Below, piece by piece: positions 18,811-28,089 of a stretch of 48,408 bases of DNA; the stretch's first letter is position 1, and every line of letters begins with the position of its first letter. The notes beneath the pieces are model-generated. The model ran no database searches. It saw only the letters and a list, made by a program, of their open reading frames with translations, and was not told where the DNA came from. Origin of the DNA: Gammaproteobacteria bacterium (lineage in GTDB: Bacteria > Pseudomonadota > Gammaproteobacteria > Xanthomonadales > SZUA-36); NCBI GenBank assembly GCA_024277815.1, contig JAJRUM010000017.1, forward strand, positions 1 to 48,408, written 5' to 3'. The position numbers and the translations under genes are program-made.

Positions 18811-19665
18811 ATGAAAACATTTATCGAGAAAATACTGGCAGGTATTCAATACATCCTGCCACACCACTTTTTGTCCCGCATTGTCTACGCGCTGATGCGT
18901 TGCAAGACCCGTTGGGTCAAAAACGCACTGATCCGCATCATCAGCCGGCTGGCCGGCATCAACGCGGACGAAGCGCTGTCCGCCGAGATAGACGATTATC
19001 CCTGTTTCAACGCCTGGTTTACACGCGCACTGAAGCCCGAAGCCAGGACCTTCGACCTGGATCCACAGGCATTCCTGTGCCCCTGCGATGGCCGCATCAG
19101 TGAAACCGGCCCGTTGCGCAGAGACCTCATTCTGCAGGCCAAGGGCAAGGACTACACCTTGCGGGACCTGCTGGCCGATGATCCGGTCTGCGCACAACTG
19201 GAAAATGGCTGGTTTTCCACCATCTACTTATCCCCACGGGACTACCACCGCATCCATATGCCCATCACCGGCCGCCTGCAACGCATGACCCACGTACCCG
19301 GCAGGCTGTTCTCAGTCGCCCCCTACACCGCCCGCCAGGTACCACGCCTGTTTGCCCGTAACGAACGGGTAATCTCTATCTTCGACACAGACGCAGGGCC
19401 ACTGGTAATGGTACTGGTCGGCGCCATGCTGGTCTCCAGCACCGAAACCGTCTGGGCCGGCGAGATCACCCCCTCGAAGAACAAAGACGTCAACACCCGC
19501 GATTACTCCGGGCAGGACATCACCCTCGACAAAGGTGCGGAAATGGGCCGCTTCAATATGGGTTCAACGGTGATTCTGCTGATGCCGCCAGGCACAGTTG
19601 AAGGGCTTCCGGGGCTGGTGGCAGGTGATGCTGTCAAAGTCGGGCAGAAGCTTGCTGTTCTTTGA
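18811..19665 (+). CDS. psd: Phosphatidylserine decarboxylase proenzyme
   Basis: Inner-membrane pyruvoyl enzyme that makes phosphatidylethanolamine from phosphatidylserine. The 284 residues follow the E. coli protein closely: ILAGIQYILPHHFLSR at the start, PCDGRIS (D93) and YLSPRDYHRIHMP (H147). Self-cleavage is expected before Ser252 in FNMGSTVILLMPPG, giving beta and alpha chains and the pyruvoyl group. I chose the ATG at 18811 because upstream in-frame residues are unlike the family; no clear ribosome site is visible. The last base pairs of the gene, including the TGA, lie at the outer edge of a long inverted repeat. Confidence 0.97.
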   Translation: MKTFIEKILAGIQYILPHHFLSRIVYALMRCKTRWVKNALIRIISRLAGINADEALSAEIDDYPCFNAWFTRALKPEARTFDLDPQAFLCPCDGRISETGPLRRDLILQAKGKDYTLRDLLADDPVCAQLENGWFSTIYLSPRDYHRIHMPITGRLQRMTHVPGRLFSVAPYTARQVPRLFARNERVISIFDTDAGPLVMVLVGAMLVSSTETVWAGEITPSKNKDVNTRDYSGQDITLDKGAEMGRFNMGSTVILLMPPGTVEGLPGLVAGDAVKVGQKLAVL

Positions 19666-20097
19666 GGTGCGTGCCGGCTGATTCTTTAGGCCATGTGCCA
19701 GTTGATCGCGGCGACACGGGGTGTTACCCCCCCGAGACACGCCGCGAGTACGTCCATGTAGGCTCGGAAAAAACTTCCCTGTTTTTTACGGTCTCTGAAG
19801 GCCTTTCCCATTCCCTCCGCTTGGTTCCGTGAATTCTGGAAAGGATTAAGAGCAGTATCGCACAACCTTGGGGAATAGCTTTGCAGGGTGACAATTGAAC
19901 ACTGCGCGCAAGCATGCGCTGTCTGAAACCACACACTTGAGCGGGGATACGGGGTGTTACTCCCTGAGACCGTGGCCTGCAGGGAGCAGGCCCCGAGCCC
20001 CCAGGGAAGGGTTCACGGCGTGTCTCGGGGGATAACACCCCGTGTCGCCGCGATCAACTGGCACATGGCCTAAAGAATCAGCTGGCACCTACCTCAA
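19662..20097. repeat. 436-bp element bounded by about 82-bp near-perfect inverted repeats
   Basis: The left arm (19662-19744) and the right arm (20016-20097) are reverse complements with only about five differences. The left arm starts inside the psd stop codon with TTGAGGT, and the right arm ends with its complement. The region between is non-coding by eye. The right half (19941-20051) is itself a hairpin unit with imperfect ~30-bp ends and a perfect inner stem GGCCTGC/GCAGGCC (19974-19980, 19986-19992). The arrangement looks like two members of one repeat family inserted tail to tail, or a small non-autonomous element. No transposase is present and no clear target duplication was seen. Confidence 0.85.
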
Positions 20098-20171
20098 TGA
20101 ATCACCCCATACCGCCAAGCCTCAAATAGAACCAACTCCTTCAGAGCCAGTTCCCCCAAGCCTCAACGCAA
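20098..20171. other. Gap between the inverted-repeat element and the M2 peptidase gene
   Basis: 74 bases with no gene. The phrase CCAAGCCTCAA occurs twice. No terminator-like hairpin is visible here, so transcripts from both sides may end within the adjacent inverted repeats. Confidence 0.4.
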
Positions 20172-22007
20172 CTACCACCCACACTGCCGCCCTTCATTCT
20201 GCTCATCCAGCCAGCTCTTCAGCGGTGCAAAATAATCCAGGATCGCAGTGGCATCCATGGTCAGTTGTCCGGTCAGCGCTTCGAGTTCCATCGGCCATGG
20301 CTGGCTGCGACCCATTTTCAGCATGGCGTTCAGACGCGCGCCAGCCTCCTTGTTGCCGTAGATGGAGCAGCGGTGCATCGGGCCTTCGTTGCCGGCAAAG
20401 TTGCACAGCGCACGGTGAAACTGAAACTGCAGGATGCGCGCCAGGAAATAACGGGTATACGGTGTGTTGCCCGGTATGTGGTACTTGGCACCGGGGTCAA
20501 AGGCATCTGCCGGACGTTCATTCGGGGCTTTGACACCCTGGTACTTCTTACGCAATTTCCACCACAGGTCGTTGTAGCCTTCCGGGTCAGCCTCGCCGGC
20601 AAACACCTGCCAGCGCCATTGATCAACCATCAGCCCGAACGGCAGGAATGCGATACCCTCAAGGGCGCGCTTCATCAGCAACGAAATATCTCCGGAGGCA
20701 TCCGGTACTTCATCAAGCAGGCCGATGTTTTGCAGGTATTCGGGGGTAATTGACAAGGAAATCGTGTCGCCTACAGCTTCGTGGAAACCATCATTGGCAC
20801 TGCCCCGGTACAAATAGGATTTTTGGTTATAGGCGCGCTGGTAGTAGTTGTGCCCAAGCTCATGGTGAATGGTCTTGAAGTCTTCAGCATTGATCTTGAT
20901 GCACATTTTGATGCGCAGGTCTTCTTTTTCATCCACATCCCAGGCCGATGCATGACACACCACATCCCGGTCCTGTGGCTTGACGAACAGCGAACGCTCC
21001 CAGAAGGTTTCCGGCAACTCTGCAAAACCCAGTGAGCTGAAAAATGCCTCGCCGGTTTTGACCATTTTTATGGCATCAAAATCCTGCTCCTGCAGTATGG
21101 CGCTCAGGTCGTAGCTCCTGGCGGTCTGTTCAGGTGCCACTAGCGGGTAAATATTGCTCCAGTCCTGGGCCCACATATTGCCAAGCAGGTGTGCCGGGAT
21201 CGGGCCGTCCTGGGGTACCAGGTCGGTGCCATACTGTTCACCCAGTTTGGCCCTGACGTGACAGTGTAATGCGTCGTACAACGGCTTGACCTCGCCCCAT
21301 AAACGATCGAGCTCGCCCGGAAAATCCTCTGGCGGCATGTCGTAGGCCGAACGCCACATGGTACCGAGATCGGAGAAGCCTAATTCCGTGGCCCCTTCGT
21401 TGGCCAGTTCCACCTGGCGGGCGTACAGGTCCCGCATCGGCGGTGAAATCGTGCGCCAGCCATTCCAGGCTTGGAGTAACTCTGCCGGATCGCGTGACTC
21501 GGCCATGATGTCACTCAACTCTCCCAGTTCAAGGCACTCACCATTGGCATAGCAGTATTTGCCTTTGCCGTACATACCGCCCATTTTGGCACCAATTTCT
21601 GACTGCTCGGCAGTCTTGGCGGCATCCGAAGGTGCCGGCATGACGATGCCGCTACGCAACATATCCAGCTTGCGGCGGGTATCGTAATCAATGCCTTCCA
21701 CATCGTTAAAGCCTGCCGCTTCAACGGCCAGTTCCACTTGCCGGGCGGTAAATTTCTTATTGGCGAGCGCCGCAAGTTTTTCGGTATCCTGGGTAATGAA
21801 GTTGCTGTACACCCAGGCCATCAATTCGGCCTCCTGCCCCATTGCCTCAAGCTGTGACTCAGCAGCAGCCACAAACTCAACCGCCTTCTCCGGCGTCGGG
21901 CTGCTGTCTTCAGCACTGATAGAGATGGAAACACTGTCTATCTGGTTGCAGGCAACAAATGCCAGCGGTGTCAGTAAGAGGAAGACCCTTTTTAGAGCTA
22001 TGTTCAT
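20172..22007 (-). CDS. M2 family zinc dipeptidyl carboxypeptidase (ACE-like), lipoprotein
   Basis: Secreted zinc metallopeptidase of the angiotensin-converting-enzyme family, expected to remove dipeptides from peptide C-termini. The 611 residues start [22 protein letters not shown], a lipoprotein-type signal with Cys20 in an atypical lipobox (FVAC). The catalytic HExxH is H382-E383-x-x-H386 in [14 protein letters not shown]. The third zinc ligand Glu410 sits in [13 protein letters not shown], 24 residues after the motif as in ACE. I chose the ATG at 22007 because AGGA lies about eight bases upstream; a longer form reaching 22145 would overlap the divergent gene and lose the signal sequence. 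It probably helps use peptides at the cell surface. Bacterial M2 enzymes of this length are common in marine Gammaproteobacteria and Xanthomonadales. Confidence 0.93.
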   Translation of the reverse strand: MNIALKRVFLLLTPLAFVACNQIDSVSISISAEDSSPTPEKAVEFVAAAESQLEAMGQEAELMAWVYSNFITQDTEKLAALANKKFTARQVELAVEAAGFNDVEGIDYDTRRKLDMLRSGIVMPAPSDAAKTAEQSEIGAKMGGMYGKGKYCYANGECLELGELSDIMAESRDPAELLQAWNGWRTISPPMRDLYARQVELANEGATELGFSDLGTMWRSAYDMPPEDFPGELDRLWGEVKPLYDALHCHVRAKLGEQYGTDLVPQDGPIPAHLLGNMWAQDWSNIYPLVAPEQTARSYDLSAILQEQDFDAIKMVKTGEAFFSSLGFAELPETFWERSLFVKPQDRDVVCHASAWDVDEKEDLRIKMCIKINAEDFKTIHHELGHNYYQRAYNQKSYLYRGSANDGFHEAVGDTISLSITPEYLQNIGLLDEVPDASGDISLLMKRALEGIAFLPFGLMVDQWRWQVFAGEADPEGYNDLWWKLRKKYQGVKAPNERPADAFDPGAKYHIPGNTPYTRYFLARILQFQFHRALCNFAGNEGPMHRCSIYGNKEAGARLNAMLKMGRSQPWPMELEALTGQLTMDATAILDYFAPLKSWLDEQNEGRQCGW

Positions 22008-22114
22008 GATGTGAATCCTGTAGGCGTTCAGCTCCGGGCTGAGTCTGTTGATCGTCGGGAAACTGGCCCGGACCATGTTAACATTCTGCTTCATTTGCGG
22101 AAACAGGGTTGACA

Positions 22115-22810
22115 ATGAAAGTACGGGACTGGGTTCTGGGTTCATTACTGGTTTTCAGTACCGCCGTACACGCCAGCGAAGGCAGCACGGGCCAGGAACA
22201 GGAAGCCCCACCGATCGCAGCCATCAGCCTGTCACAACTGGCCATGAAGGCGGACCTGGTGGCCGTGGCCCAGGTAAAAGATACCGACTATGTTTATGCG
22301 CGTTCATTTCCGAATGAAGGCAGTGCATTTTTGAAAGTCCTGATCGCCTACAAGCTCAACAACCCGATTGAAGAAATTATCGAGGTCTATGAGAAGGGCC
22401 TGCATCCCGGCGAATGCTATTTTGAAAACCCCACCGTATTTGAAGAGGGCCGCAGGTACCTGGTGTTTTTCCGCCTGGATCCTGAAGACCCTGAGACCTA
22501 CCGGGGCCTGACAGAGGGCTGCGCGCTGGAAATATTTGTCACTGAAGATAACCGCTATGCACTGAAGTATCCGCCGGATGGCATCGACCTGACCGACCCA
22601 CTGGCTGAGATGGTCCGCCCGTATGCGTTTCATGATAACTATGCCGTACTCGAGGAGGACACCTTGTCACCGCCTGAGCGCGATGAGTTGCTGGCCAAAG
22701 GCTTTATCGTGCCCCACGGGGATGGCTATAAATATACCCACGGCGTTGACCTCACTGCGGCCAGAAACCTGATCAGCGCTGAAGCGCTGAAACCAAGACG
22801 GAAGTGGTGA
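22115..22810 (+). CDS. Uncharacterised secreted protein
   Basis: 231 residues with a clear signal peptide (MKVRDWVLGSLLVFSTAVHA, cleavage expected after AHA-like VHA at residue 20). The mature part has the pattern LAMKADLVAVAQVKDTDYVY, then an extended beta-rich stretch with ECYFENPTVFEEGRRYLVFFRLDPEDPETYRGLTEGCALEIFV, and a helical, basic C-terminus. The arrangement (opening with a 'sensitive to release' LxADLVAVAxV strand, then GRRYLVFF) recalls small OB/beta-barrel secreted proteins annotated as hypothetical in environmental Proteobacteria, but I do not recognise a named family. Two cysteines may form a disulfide. It diverges from the M2 peptidase gene and converges on ppnN. The ATG at 22115 is the natural start; the gap to ppnN is 12 bp. 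Confidence 0.75.
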   Translation: MKVRDWVLGSLLVFSTAVHASEGSTGQEQEAPPIAAISLSQLAMKADLVAVAQVKDTDYVYARSFPNEGSAFLKVLIAYKLNNPIEEIIEVYEKGLHPGECYFENPTVFEEGRRYLVFFRLDPEDPETYRGLTEGCALEIFVTEDNRYALKYPPDGIDLTDPLAEMVRPYAFHDNYAVLEEDTLSPPERDELLAKGFIVPHGDGYKYTHGVDLTAARNLISAEALKPRRKW

Positions 22811-22822
22811 CGACAGTACCGC

Positions 22823-24193
22823 TCAGGAAACAATCCGGTAGCACGGCGTATAGGTGGTGCCGGGTAACTTCATGCGGTTTTGCGCAACGAAGGAAGCCAA
22901 CATGCGGTCCAGAGCCTGCATGATCTCTTGCTCACCGTTGATCTCGAACAGCCCATTCTCACGCACCGCCTTGATGGTTTCCGGCTTCACATTGCCGGCG
23001 ACAATACCCGAAAACGCGCGTCGCAGGTTCGCTGCGAGCAGGTGTTTGGGCTGGTCACGGTGCAGGTGTAACGCTGCCATGTTTTCATGGCTCGGGTCGA
23101 ACGGGTGCTGAAATTCAGGTTGTATCTGTAGCAGCCAGTTGAAGTAATAGGCATCCCGGTTCTTTCGGCGGAAGGCTTTTACTTTTGCCAGACCTGAGGT
23201 CATGGCCTGAGCAACCCGTTCCGGGTCATCAATGATGATCTGGTATTTTGCCTGTGCCTCTGGACCGAGGACCAGGCCGATAAACGCATCAATTTGCTCA
23301 AAGTATGCAGCAGATTCAGTCGGGCCCGTCAGTACAAACGGGAACGGCATCTGCTCGTTTGCAGGGTTTAACAATACGCCCAGCAGGTAGAGAATTTCTT
23401 CTGCCGTGCCAACGCCACCCGGAAAAACAACAAAACCATGACCCAGCCTGACAAACGCTTCAAGGCGTTTCTCAATATCCGGCAAAATGACCAACTGGTT
23501 AACGATCGGGTTGGGTGACTCCGCGGCAATGATGCCGGGCTCGGAGATACCGATGTAACAACCGCCCGTCACTCGCTGCTTGGCGTGAGCAATGGCGGCA
23601 CCTTTCATCGGGCCTTTCATGGCCCCCGGGCCACAGCCGGTGCAGATATTCAGTTTGCGCAGGCCGGTTTCATAGCCGACTTTCTTGGTGTAGTCATATT
23701 CCAGGCGTTCAATAGCATGTCCACCCCAGAAAACCACCACATCGGGTTCCCGTGCCGGATTCAGGGTTTGCGCATTGCGAAGAATCTCAAAAACCGCGTT
23801 GGTGATGCCTTCCTGGCTATCCAGGTCAGTCAGTGCGTTACAGCTGATTTCCGTGTCGAAATAGACCAGGTCACGAATCACCGCAGACAGCAACTCACGA
23901 ATACCCTGGATCATGACACCGTCAACGAAAGCCGAGCCGGGTGCGTTACTTATTTCCAGCCGGATACCGCGGTTGACCTGCTGTACTTCTATCTGGAAGT
24001 CATGGTATTCGCGCAGCAGCGCTTCGGCATCATCACCATCATTGCCACTATTGAGTACGGCCAATGCACACCGGCGCAATAATTCGGCCAGATTGCCCTG
24101 GCTGGCATCACGCAGACGTTCCACTTCGGTACGTGTCAACGTGGTTAGAATTCCGGCAGGGTAAATCCGGGCACTGATTGCATCAGCTGGCAA
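22823..24193 (-). CDS. ppnN: Pyrimidine/purine nucleotide 5'-monophosphate nucleosidase (YgdH/PpnN)
   Basis: Cytoplasmic LOG-family enzyme that splits nucleoside monophosphates into base and ribose-5-phosphate; in E. coli it is stimulated by (p)ppGpp. The 456 residues match E. coli PpnN end to end: ISARIYPAGILTTLTRTEVERL at the start, CTGCGPGAMKG (about 185-194), and the LOG signature PGGVGTAEE (258-266). The last segment includes MAALHLHRDQPKHLLAANLRRAFSGIVAGNVKPETI. The start is TTG at 24193, supported by a strong AAGGAGA ribosome site about eight bases upstream and by alignment. Its usual partners are not adjacent here. Confidence 0.95.
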   Translation of the reverse strand: MPADAISARIYPAGILTTLTRTEVERLRDASQGNLAELLRRCALAVLNSGNDGDDAEALLREYHDFQIEVQQVNRGIRLEISNAPGSAFVDGVMIQGIRELLSAVIRDLVYFDTEISCNALTDLDSQEGITNAVFEILRNAQTLNPAREPDVVVFWGGHAIERLEYDYTKKVGYETGLRKLNICTGCGPGAMKGPMKGAAIAHAKQRVTGGCYIGISEPGIIAAESPNPIVNQLVILPDIEKRLEAFVRLGHGFVVFPGGVGTAEEILYLLGVLLNPANEQMPFPFVLTGPTESAAYFEQIDAFIGLVLGPEAQAKYQIIIDDPERVAQAMTSGLAKVKAFRRKNRDAYYFNWLLQIQPEFQHPFDPSHENMAALHLHRDQPKHLLAANLRRAFSGIVAGNVKPETIKAVRENGLFEINGEQEIMQALDRMLASFVAQNRMKLPGTTYTPCYRIVS

Positions 24194-24256
24194 GGTACAT
24201 CTCCTTTTTCAAAAATAGCAGGTGTTTAAATTTACTTTATCCCAATAACGGGCTGC

Positions 24257-24289
24257 AAAAAAGTGAGGCCAGCATTTAGCTGGCCTCAC
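24257..24289 (-). terminator. Intrinsic terminator of the TonB receptor gene
   Basis: A perfect 11-bp stem (GTGAGGCCAGC/GCTGGCCTCAC at 24263-24273 and 24279-24289) with a 5-base loop, followed on the minus strand by TTTTTT. It lies 25 bp after the receptor stop codon and before ppnN. Confidence 0.93.
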
Positions 24290-24313
24290 GGTCACTCCCG
24301 GATACGGTTCAGA

Positions 24314-27300
24314 TTAGAACTCGTATTTCAGGCCTATGCGCATTTCCCACAAAGACGCTTGTGTGCGGCGGGACTGCCCACCTGGATTTACAAATGACTG
24401 GTAAAGATACTTACCATCAACCACGTCCATGTTCACAACGTCATCGGTACGCGGGAAGCCAGCTTCCTTGAGTACGCACCAGCTGTCGTTGAGCAGGTTG
24501 CAGAAGTTCTTGATGATAACAAACGCTGAGAAGCGGTCATTTTCAAAGAAACCAGGGAAGTCCTGCTCGATACGCAGATCGAGATGTCCCCACCAGTCAC
24601 TCAAGTGATCGTTACGCTTCTGGATACCCGGCTTCAGACCTTCTTTCTTGACGAAAGCGAAGAAGGCTTCCTGGTCAAATCCTGGTCCAAATACAACGTT
24701 CGGATCAGTCGGGCCATTCGGAACGTACAGCAGGTGACGGTAGTCACGCTGGTCGCCAAACACGTCGCCATCATCGCGGCTGAACACGTAGGAGAACGGA
24801 CGTCCCTGGTTGGCTGAACCAAAGATAGAGAACTTGGTACGGTTATCACCCCACCAGTAAGCGCTGTACGAAACACGACCGGTGAAACGATGTGGAATCG
24901 AGTAGTTGGAAATTGCCAGACCTGGATTGTTAGGATCCTTGACTGCGATGTTGCCGAAGTTGGAGCTCGAAGTTGAACTTGTCATCGGGTTGACATCTTT
25001 CGCCTTGGTGTAGGAATAACCCAGTGACCAGTCAAATCCATTGTCATAGCTCTTGCTGATACCGGTGGAGATGTTCAGCGATGTGGCATCGGAACCCTTG
25101 ACGTTGGTCAGAATCGTATCGTTCAGGAAGAAACGGGTGTTCCGATAAATCGGGCGACCATCCGGTGCGGTATCAATCTGGACCAGGTTAGGCCGTACGA
25201 CGATGGCAGAGTCCTGAGATTTTGTATACAGGATGTCAGCGTTGACGATATAGCCGTCACCCAGTTCATAGGTACCACCCAGACTGAATTTCCACTGGCT
25301 TGGCAGTTTGAAATTCGGGTCGATGGCATCGACGTTGCCGTCCACTGCACCACCCTCTACAAAATCAAACATATCCTGCGGCACATCCCACAACGGACGG
25401 CCTTCGCCGGTCCATGGCAGGGTTGAGAAATCCCAGTTGCCCTTGCCATAAATAGCATCGAGAACCTTTTCACGGGCTTCGATCAGGGTTGCACCGTCAT
25501 TGGAGAAGTTGTTTGACAACCATACATTCGGGTTACCGCCGCTATAGAGGCCAAGGCCACCGCGCATGCTCAAACGATCACTGACATCCCAGTTAAAGCC
25601 AAGACGAGGCTGGAACAGATCCATGCCGTCAAAGTTCTGCGAGTTGGTGAAACCATTACGTGCTTTGAACGCTGCGTTCTCACGCGGCAGAGAGTCACTG
25701 GAATACCACTCATAACGAACACCGGCTACGACCGTAATATCGCCGCCGCCGAACACGATTTCATCCTGTGCATAAACAGTGTTGATCTCATAGGCCCAGT
25801 TGGCTGCGCCTTCAGCAGGAATATTATTTGGACGTGCATTTTCATAGTAAATACGACCACCTTTCAGGTCACCTGCCCGGAAGGCATCAATACAGCCATT
25901 CGGGTTATCAGGACTACAACTGCGGTCAAAGCGGTACTCGCCTTCAGTTTCCTGAATAAACAGGTTGAAGATTTCCAGTTCATCGCGCTCATAGCCACCG
26001 GTGATCACGTGGTTGCCGGTAACATACTTACCAGCAAACTTGTAATTGTCGGTTTCATAGAAGAGCTTGTTGGACTGGCGGGAATCATCCACACCCAGAT
26101 AAACGCTCGCACTGCGGCCATTGTTATAGGTCCGGACCTGCACTTCTGCAAAGCCGGGCTCACCAATGTTCAACTGGCGATTGTCGAGCTCAAAGTTACC
26201 GGCACGGACTTCAGTTGAGAACTGATCAGTCCAGTCAGAAAAAATCTGCAAGGTGTAGGCCTTCAATTCAGCGCCACGCTCGTAGTAGTGATTGGAGAAC
26301 GACAGGCGTGAAGAACCACCATCACTTTCTGACAGGCTGAAGCCGTCGTTCCAGTTGTAGGTGAAGGCTGCACGATGACGATCATTGATCTGCCAATCCA
26401 GCTTGAGGACGATTTTTTCGTCTTCAACCGGCAAGGTTGGTGGGAAACCGCCCACTTCGTAGCCGTAAACGTCACGGGCGATGGCTGCAATCTCATTCAG
26501 CTGCGCTACGCTGACACCAGGAACTGTTGAACCCGCACCTGAATCAGCACCGCCACGGTTAAACTGCTGCACACCTTCCAGTTTTTCGTAGGCGGCGAAG
26601 AAGAACAGTTTGTCCTTGATGAGCGGTCCACCGAAGGAAACGCCATAGCGATTCTCGGTGAAATCACCATTATTAATGGGGTCGCCTTCCAGCGAATCAC
26701 CTTTCATGGCGTCACTGGTATAGTCGTAAAACATTGAACCGAAAAACTCGTTGCCGCCCGACTTGGTTACCGCGTTGATATTACAACCGGTGAAACCACC
26801 GTACTGGACATCGAAAGGCGCCAGTTCAACTGATACCTGCTGAATAGCGTCAAACGGGAACGGCTGCCGGGTCGTCGGATAGCCATTGCTGTTAAGTCCG
26901 AAGTTATCGTTCATGCGCACGCCGTCAACCGTCATGCTGTTAAACCGTGGGCTGGCACCCGCACACTGGATAGCGCCTACAAAGGCCGCATCCTGATAAA
27001 TACGCGGATCAAACCGGATAACATCACGAATATCACGGTTGATGGCCGGATAGTCCTGCAAATCCTCAAGGTTATAAGTAGAGGCGGGGCCCAGCGCCAG
27101 TTGCTGCGTCTGAATGGCCGCTGAGGTGACTATCACTTCTTCCATGTCGCTTTCACCCAGCGACATCGGCAGCGTGAAAGTATCACCGAGGCGGACATAG
27201 ATATCCGTAACAGTCTGATCGGAATAGCCCATACCACTGGCCTTGACCGTGTACGGTCCGCCAATACGTAAGCCAGTCACGGTGACCGAACCTGCAGCTG

Positions 27301-27496
27301 TCACTTTCACAGCGCGTGAGGATCCAGTGCGGTTGTCAGTGACTTCTACAGTTGCCTCAGTCGCGGCAGCGCCACTGGGGGTGGTTACACTTACCCTCAT
27401 CGCTGATGTGGTGACTTGCGCAAAACCAGCCGCAGGCACCATCAGTACCAGTAGAAAAATCAGGGAAGCAATAGAAGTTCGGAATCTTGTATGCAT
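24314..27496 (-). CDS. Oar-type TonB-dependent outer-membrane receptor with carboxypeptidase-regulatory-like N-domain
   Basis: Large outer-membrane beta-barrel that probably imports or binds an energy-dependent substrate; the substrate cannot be read from sequence. The 1060 residues start with a signal peptide (MHTRFRTSIASLIFLLVLMVPAAGFAQ). An Ig-like carboxypeptidase-regulatory domain follows at about 28-115 (MRVSVTTPSGAAATEATVEV to YVRLGDTFTLPMSL). The plug covers about 125-255 (YNLEDLQDYPAINRDIRDVIRFDPRI and MTVDGVRMNDNFGLNS), and a long barrel ends in aromatic MRIGLKYEF. I chose the ATG at 27496 because AGGTGG lies about nine bases upstream. An in-frame GTG at 27508 is the alternative. 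No TonB, ExbBD or substrate-processing gene is adjacent. A terminator follows downstream, so it is likely transcribed alone. Confidence 0.92.
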   Translation of the reverse strand: MHTRFRTSIASLIFLLVLMVPAAGFAQVTTSAMRVSVTTPSGAAATEATVEVTDNRTGSSRAVKVTAAGSVTVTGLRIGGPYTVKASGMGYSDQTVTDIYVRLGDTFTLPMSLGESDMEEVIVTSAAIQTQQLALGPASTYNLEDLQDYPAINRDIRDVIRFDPRIYQDAAFVGAIQCAGASPRFNSMTVDGVRMNDNFGLNSNGYPTTRQPFPFDAIQQVSVELAPFDVQYGGFTGCNINAVTKSGGNEFFGSMFYDYTSDAMKGDSLEGDPINNGDFTENRYGVSFGGPLIKDKLFFFAAYEKLEGVQQFNRGGADSGAGSTVPGVSVAQLNEIAAIARDVYGYEVGGFPPTLPVEDEKIVLKLDWQINDRHRAAFTYNWNDGFSLSESDGGSSRLSFSNHYYERGAELKAYTLQIFSDWTDQFSTEVRAGNFELDNRQLNIGEPGFAEVQVRTYNNGRSASVYLGVDDSRQSNKLFYETDNYKFAGKYVTGNHVITGGYERDELEIFNLFIQETEGEYRFDRSCSPDNPNGCIDAFRAGDLKGGRIYYENARPNNIPAEGAANWAYEINTVYAQDEIVFGGGDITVVAGVRYEWYSSDSLPRENAAFKARNGFTNSQNFDGMDLFQPRLGFNWDVSDRLSMRGGLGLYSGGNPNVWLSNNFSNDGATLIEAREKVLDAIYGKGNWDFSTLPWTGEGRPLWDVPQDMFDFVEGGAVDGNVDAIDPNFKLPSQWKFSLGGTYELGDGYIVNADILYTKSQDSAIVVRPNLVQIDTAPDGRPIYRNTRFFLNDTILTNVKGSDATSLNISTGISKSYDNGFDWSLGYSYTKAKDVNPMTSSTSSSNFGNIAVKDPNNPGLAISNYSIPHRFTGRVSYSAYWWGDNRTKFSIFGSANQGRPFSYVFSRDDGDVFGDQRDYRHLLYVPNGPTDPNVVFGPGFDQEAFFAFVKKEGLKPGIQKRNDHLSDWWGHLDLRIEQDFPGFFENDRFSAFVIIKNFCNLLNDSWCVLKEAGFPRTDDVVNMDVVDGKYLYQSFVNPGGQSRRTQASLWEMRIGLKYEF

Positions 27497-27911
27497 ATCG
27501 TTGTCCACCTGTAAATCATCATTAATTGTTGAATTTCAGGGAGTCAGGATGAGGTAGGATCATTTGCACCGGCCGGGACCAAAAATCTGATTCCTGCTGA
27601 TAGAAAAATCACGCCCCTGCGATTACTGTCTCCTCCACACCACTAGTGTGATGATCGCAGCGATTGTAACAAGGTTTTATTACAAAATCTTAACAATTGA
27701 AAAGAATTAATGGATCGGGGGTGCAGTAATTTGTAGCTTGTCGGTCTATGTGATTGTTGGTTGGTCTAATTTCCGTTTTTGGCCTTAATTATGAAGTTGA
27801 ACCATCAAACAGGTGCTCCTTCAGATCGGCGATGAATTCACTCTGTGCGTGCGATTTCTTGATTGCCGCTGACCTAATTACCAAAACAGCGCAAGCCATT
27901 GACTTCTTCCG
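27497..27911. other. Long intergenic region upstream of the TonB receptor
   Basis: This stretch is notably A/T-rich between 27660 and 27830 and holds no credible gene. It must contain the receptor promoter. A palindrome CACTAGTG (27641-27648) inside a longer imperfect repeat is a possible operator. Reading the minus strand, TACAAT near 27660-27670 resembles a -10 element, but I could not pair it with a good -35. No riboswitch was recognised. Confidence 0.4.
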
Positions 27912-27940
27912 TTTACCTGCCCAGTGAATATGCGTAGAAT
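27912..27940 (+). promoter_or_regulatory. Promoter of tRNA-Pro
   Basis: TTTACC (27912-27917) and TAGAAT (27935-27940) are 17 bp apart. The gene begins 11 bp further on, after the GC-rich discriminator ACGCGCC, a feature typical of stringently controlled stable-RNA promoters. Confidence 0.65.
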
Positions 27941-27951
27941 ACGCGCCTAGT

Positions 27952-28028
27952 CGGGGTGTAGCTCAGCCTGGTAGAGCACCACGTTCGGGACGTGGGGGTC
28001 GTGAGTTCGAATCTCGCCACCCCGACCA
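27952..28028 (+). tRNA. tRNA-Pro (anticodon CGG)
   Basis: 77 bases with encoded CCA. The acceptor stem is CGGGGTG/CACCCCG, the D arm is GCTCAGCCTGGTAGAGC, and the anticodon stem-loop is CCACG-TTCGGGA-CGTGG with CGG in the loop. The T arm is GTGAG-TTCGAAT-CTCGC. It reads the CCG codon. It is transcribed alone and followed at once by a strong terminator. Confidence 0.97.
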
Positions 28029-28089
28029 GTGAATATAAAAAAAGACCGCTTTCATTTCACCTGAAGCGGTCTTTTTTTATATTCACTGG
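28026..28089. terminator. Bidirectional terminator in a 26-bp perfect inverted repeat
   Basis: The arms at 28026-28051 and 28064-28089 are perfect reverse complements. They start in the CCA end of tRNA-Pro. The stem AAAGACCGCTT/AAGCGGTCTTT has runs of A on one side and T on the other, so it should stop transcription in both directions: tRNA-Pro on the plus strand and any transcript arriving on the minus strand. The outer part (CCAGTGAATAT) also occurs as a direct copy 5' of the tRNA gene at 27921-27931. Confidence 0.93.

Noticed and set aside
19686..20038. Small minus-strand open frames inside the 436-bp inverted repeat
   Set aside because: They follow from the repeat sequence, lack ribosome sites, and show no protein features; a coding element is not supported.
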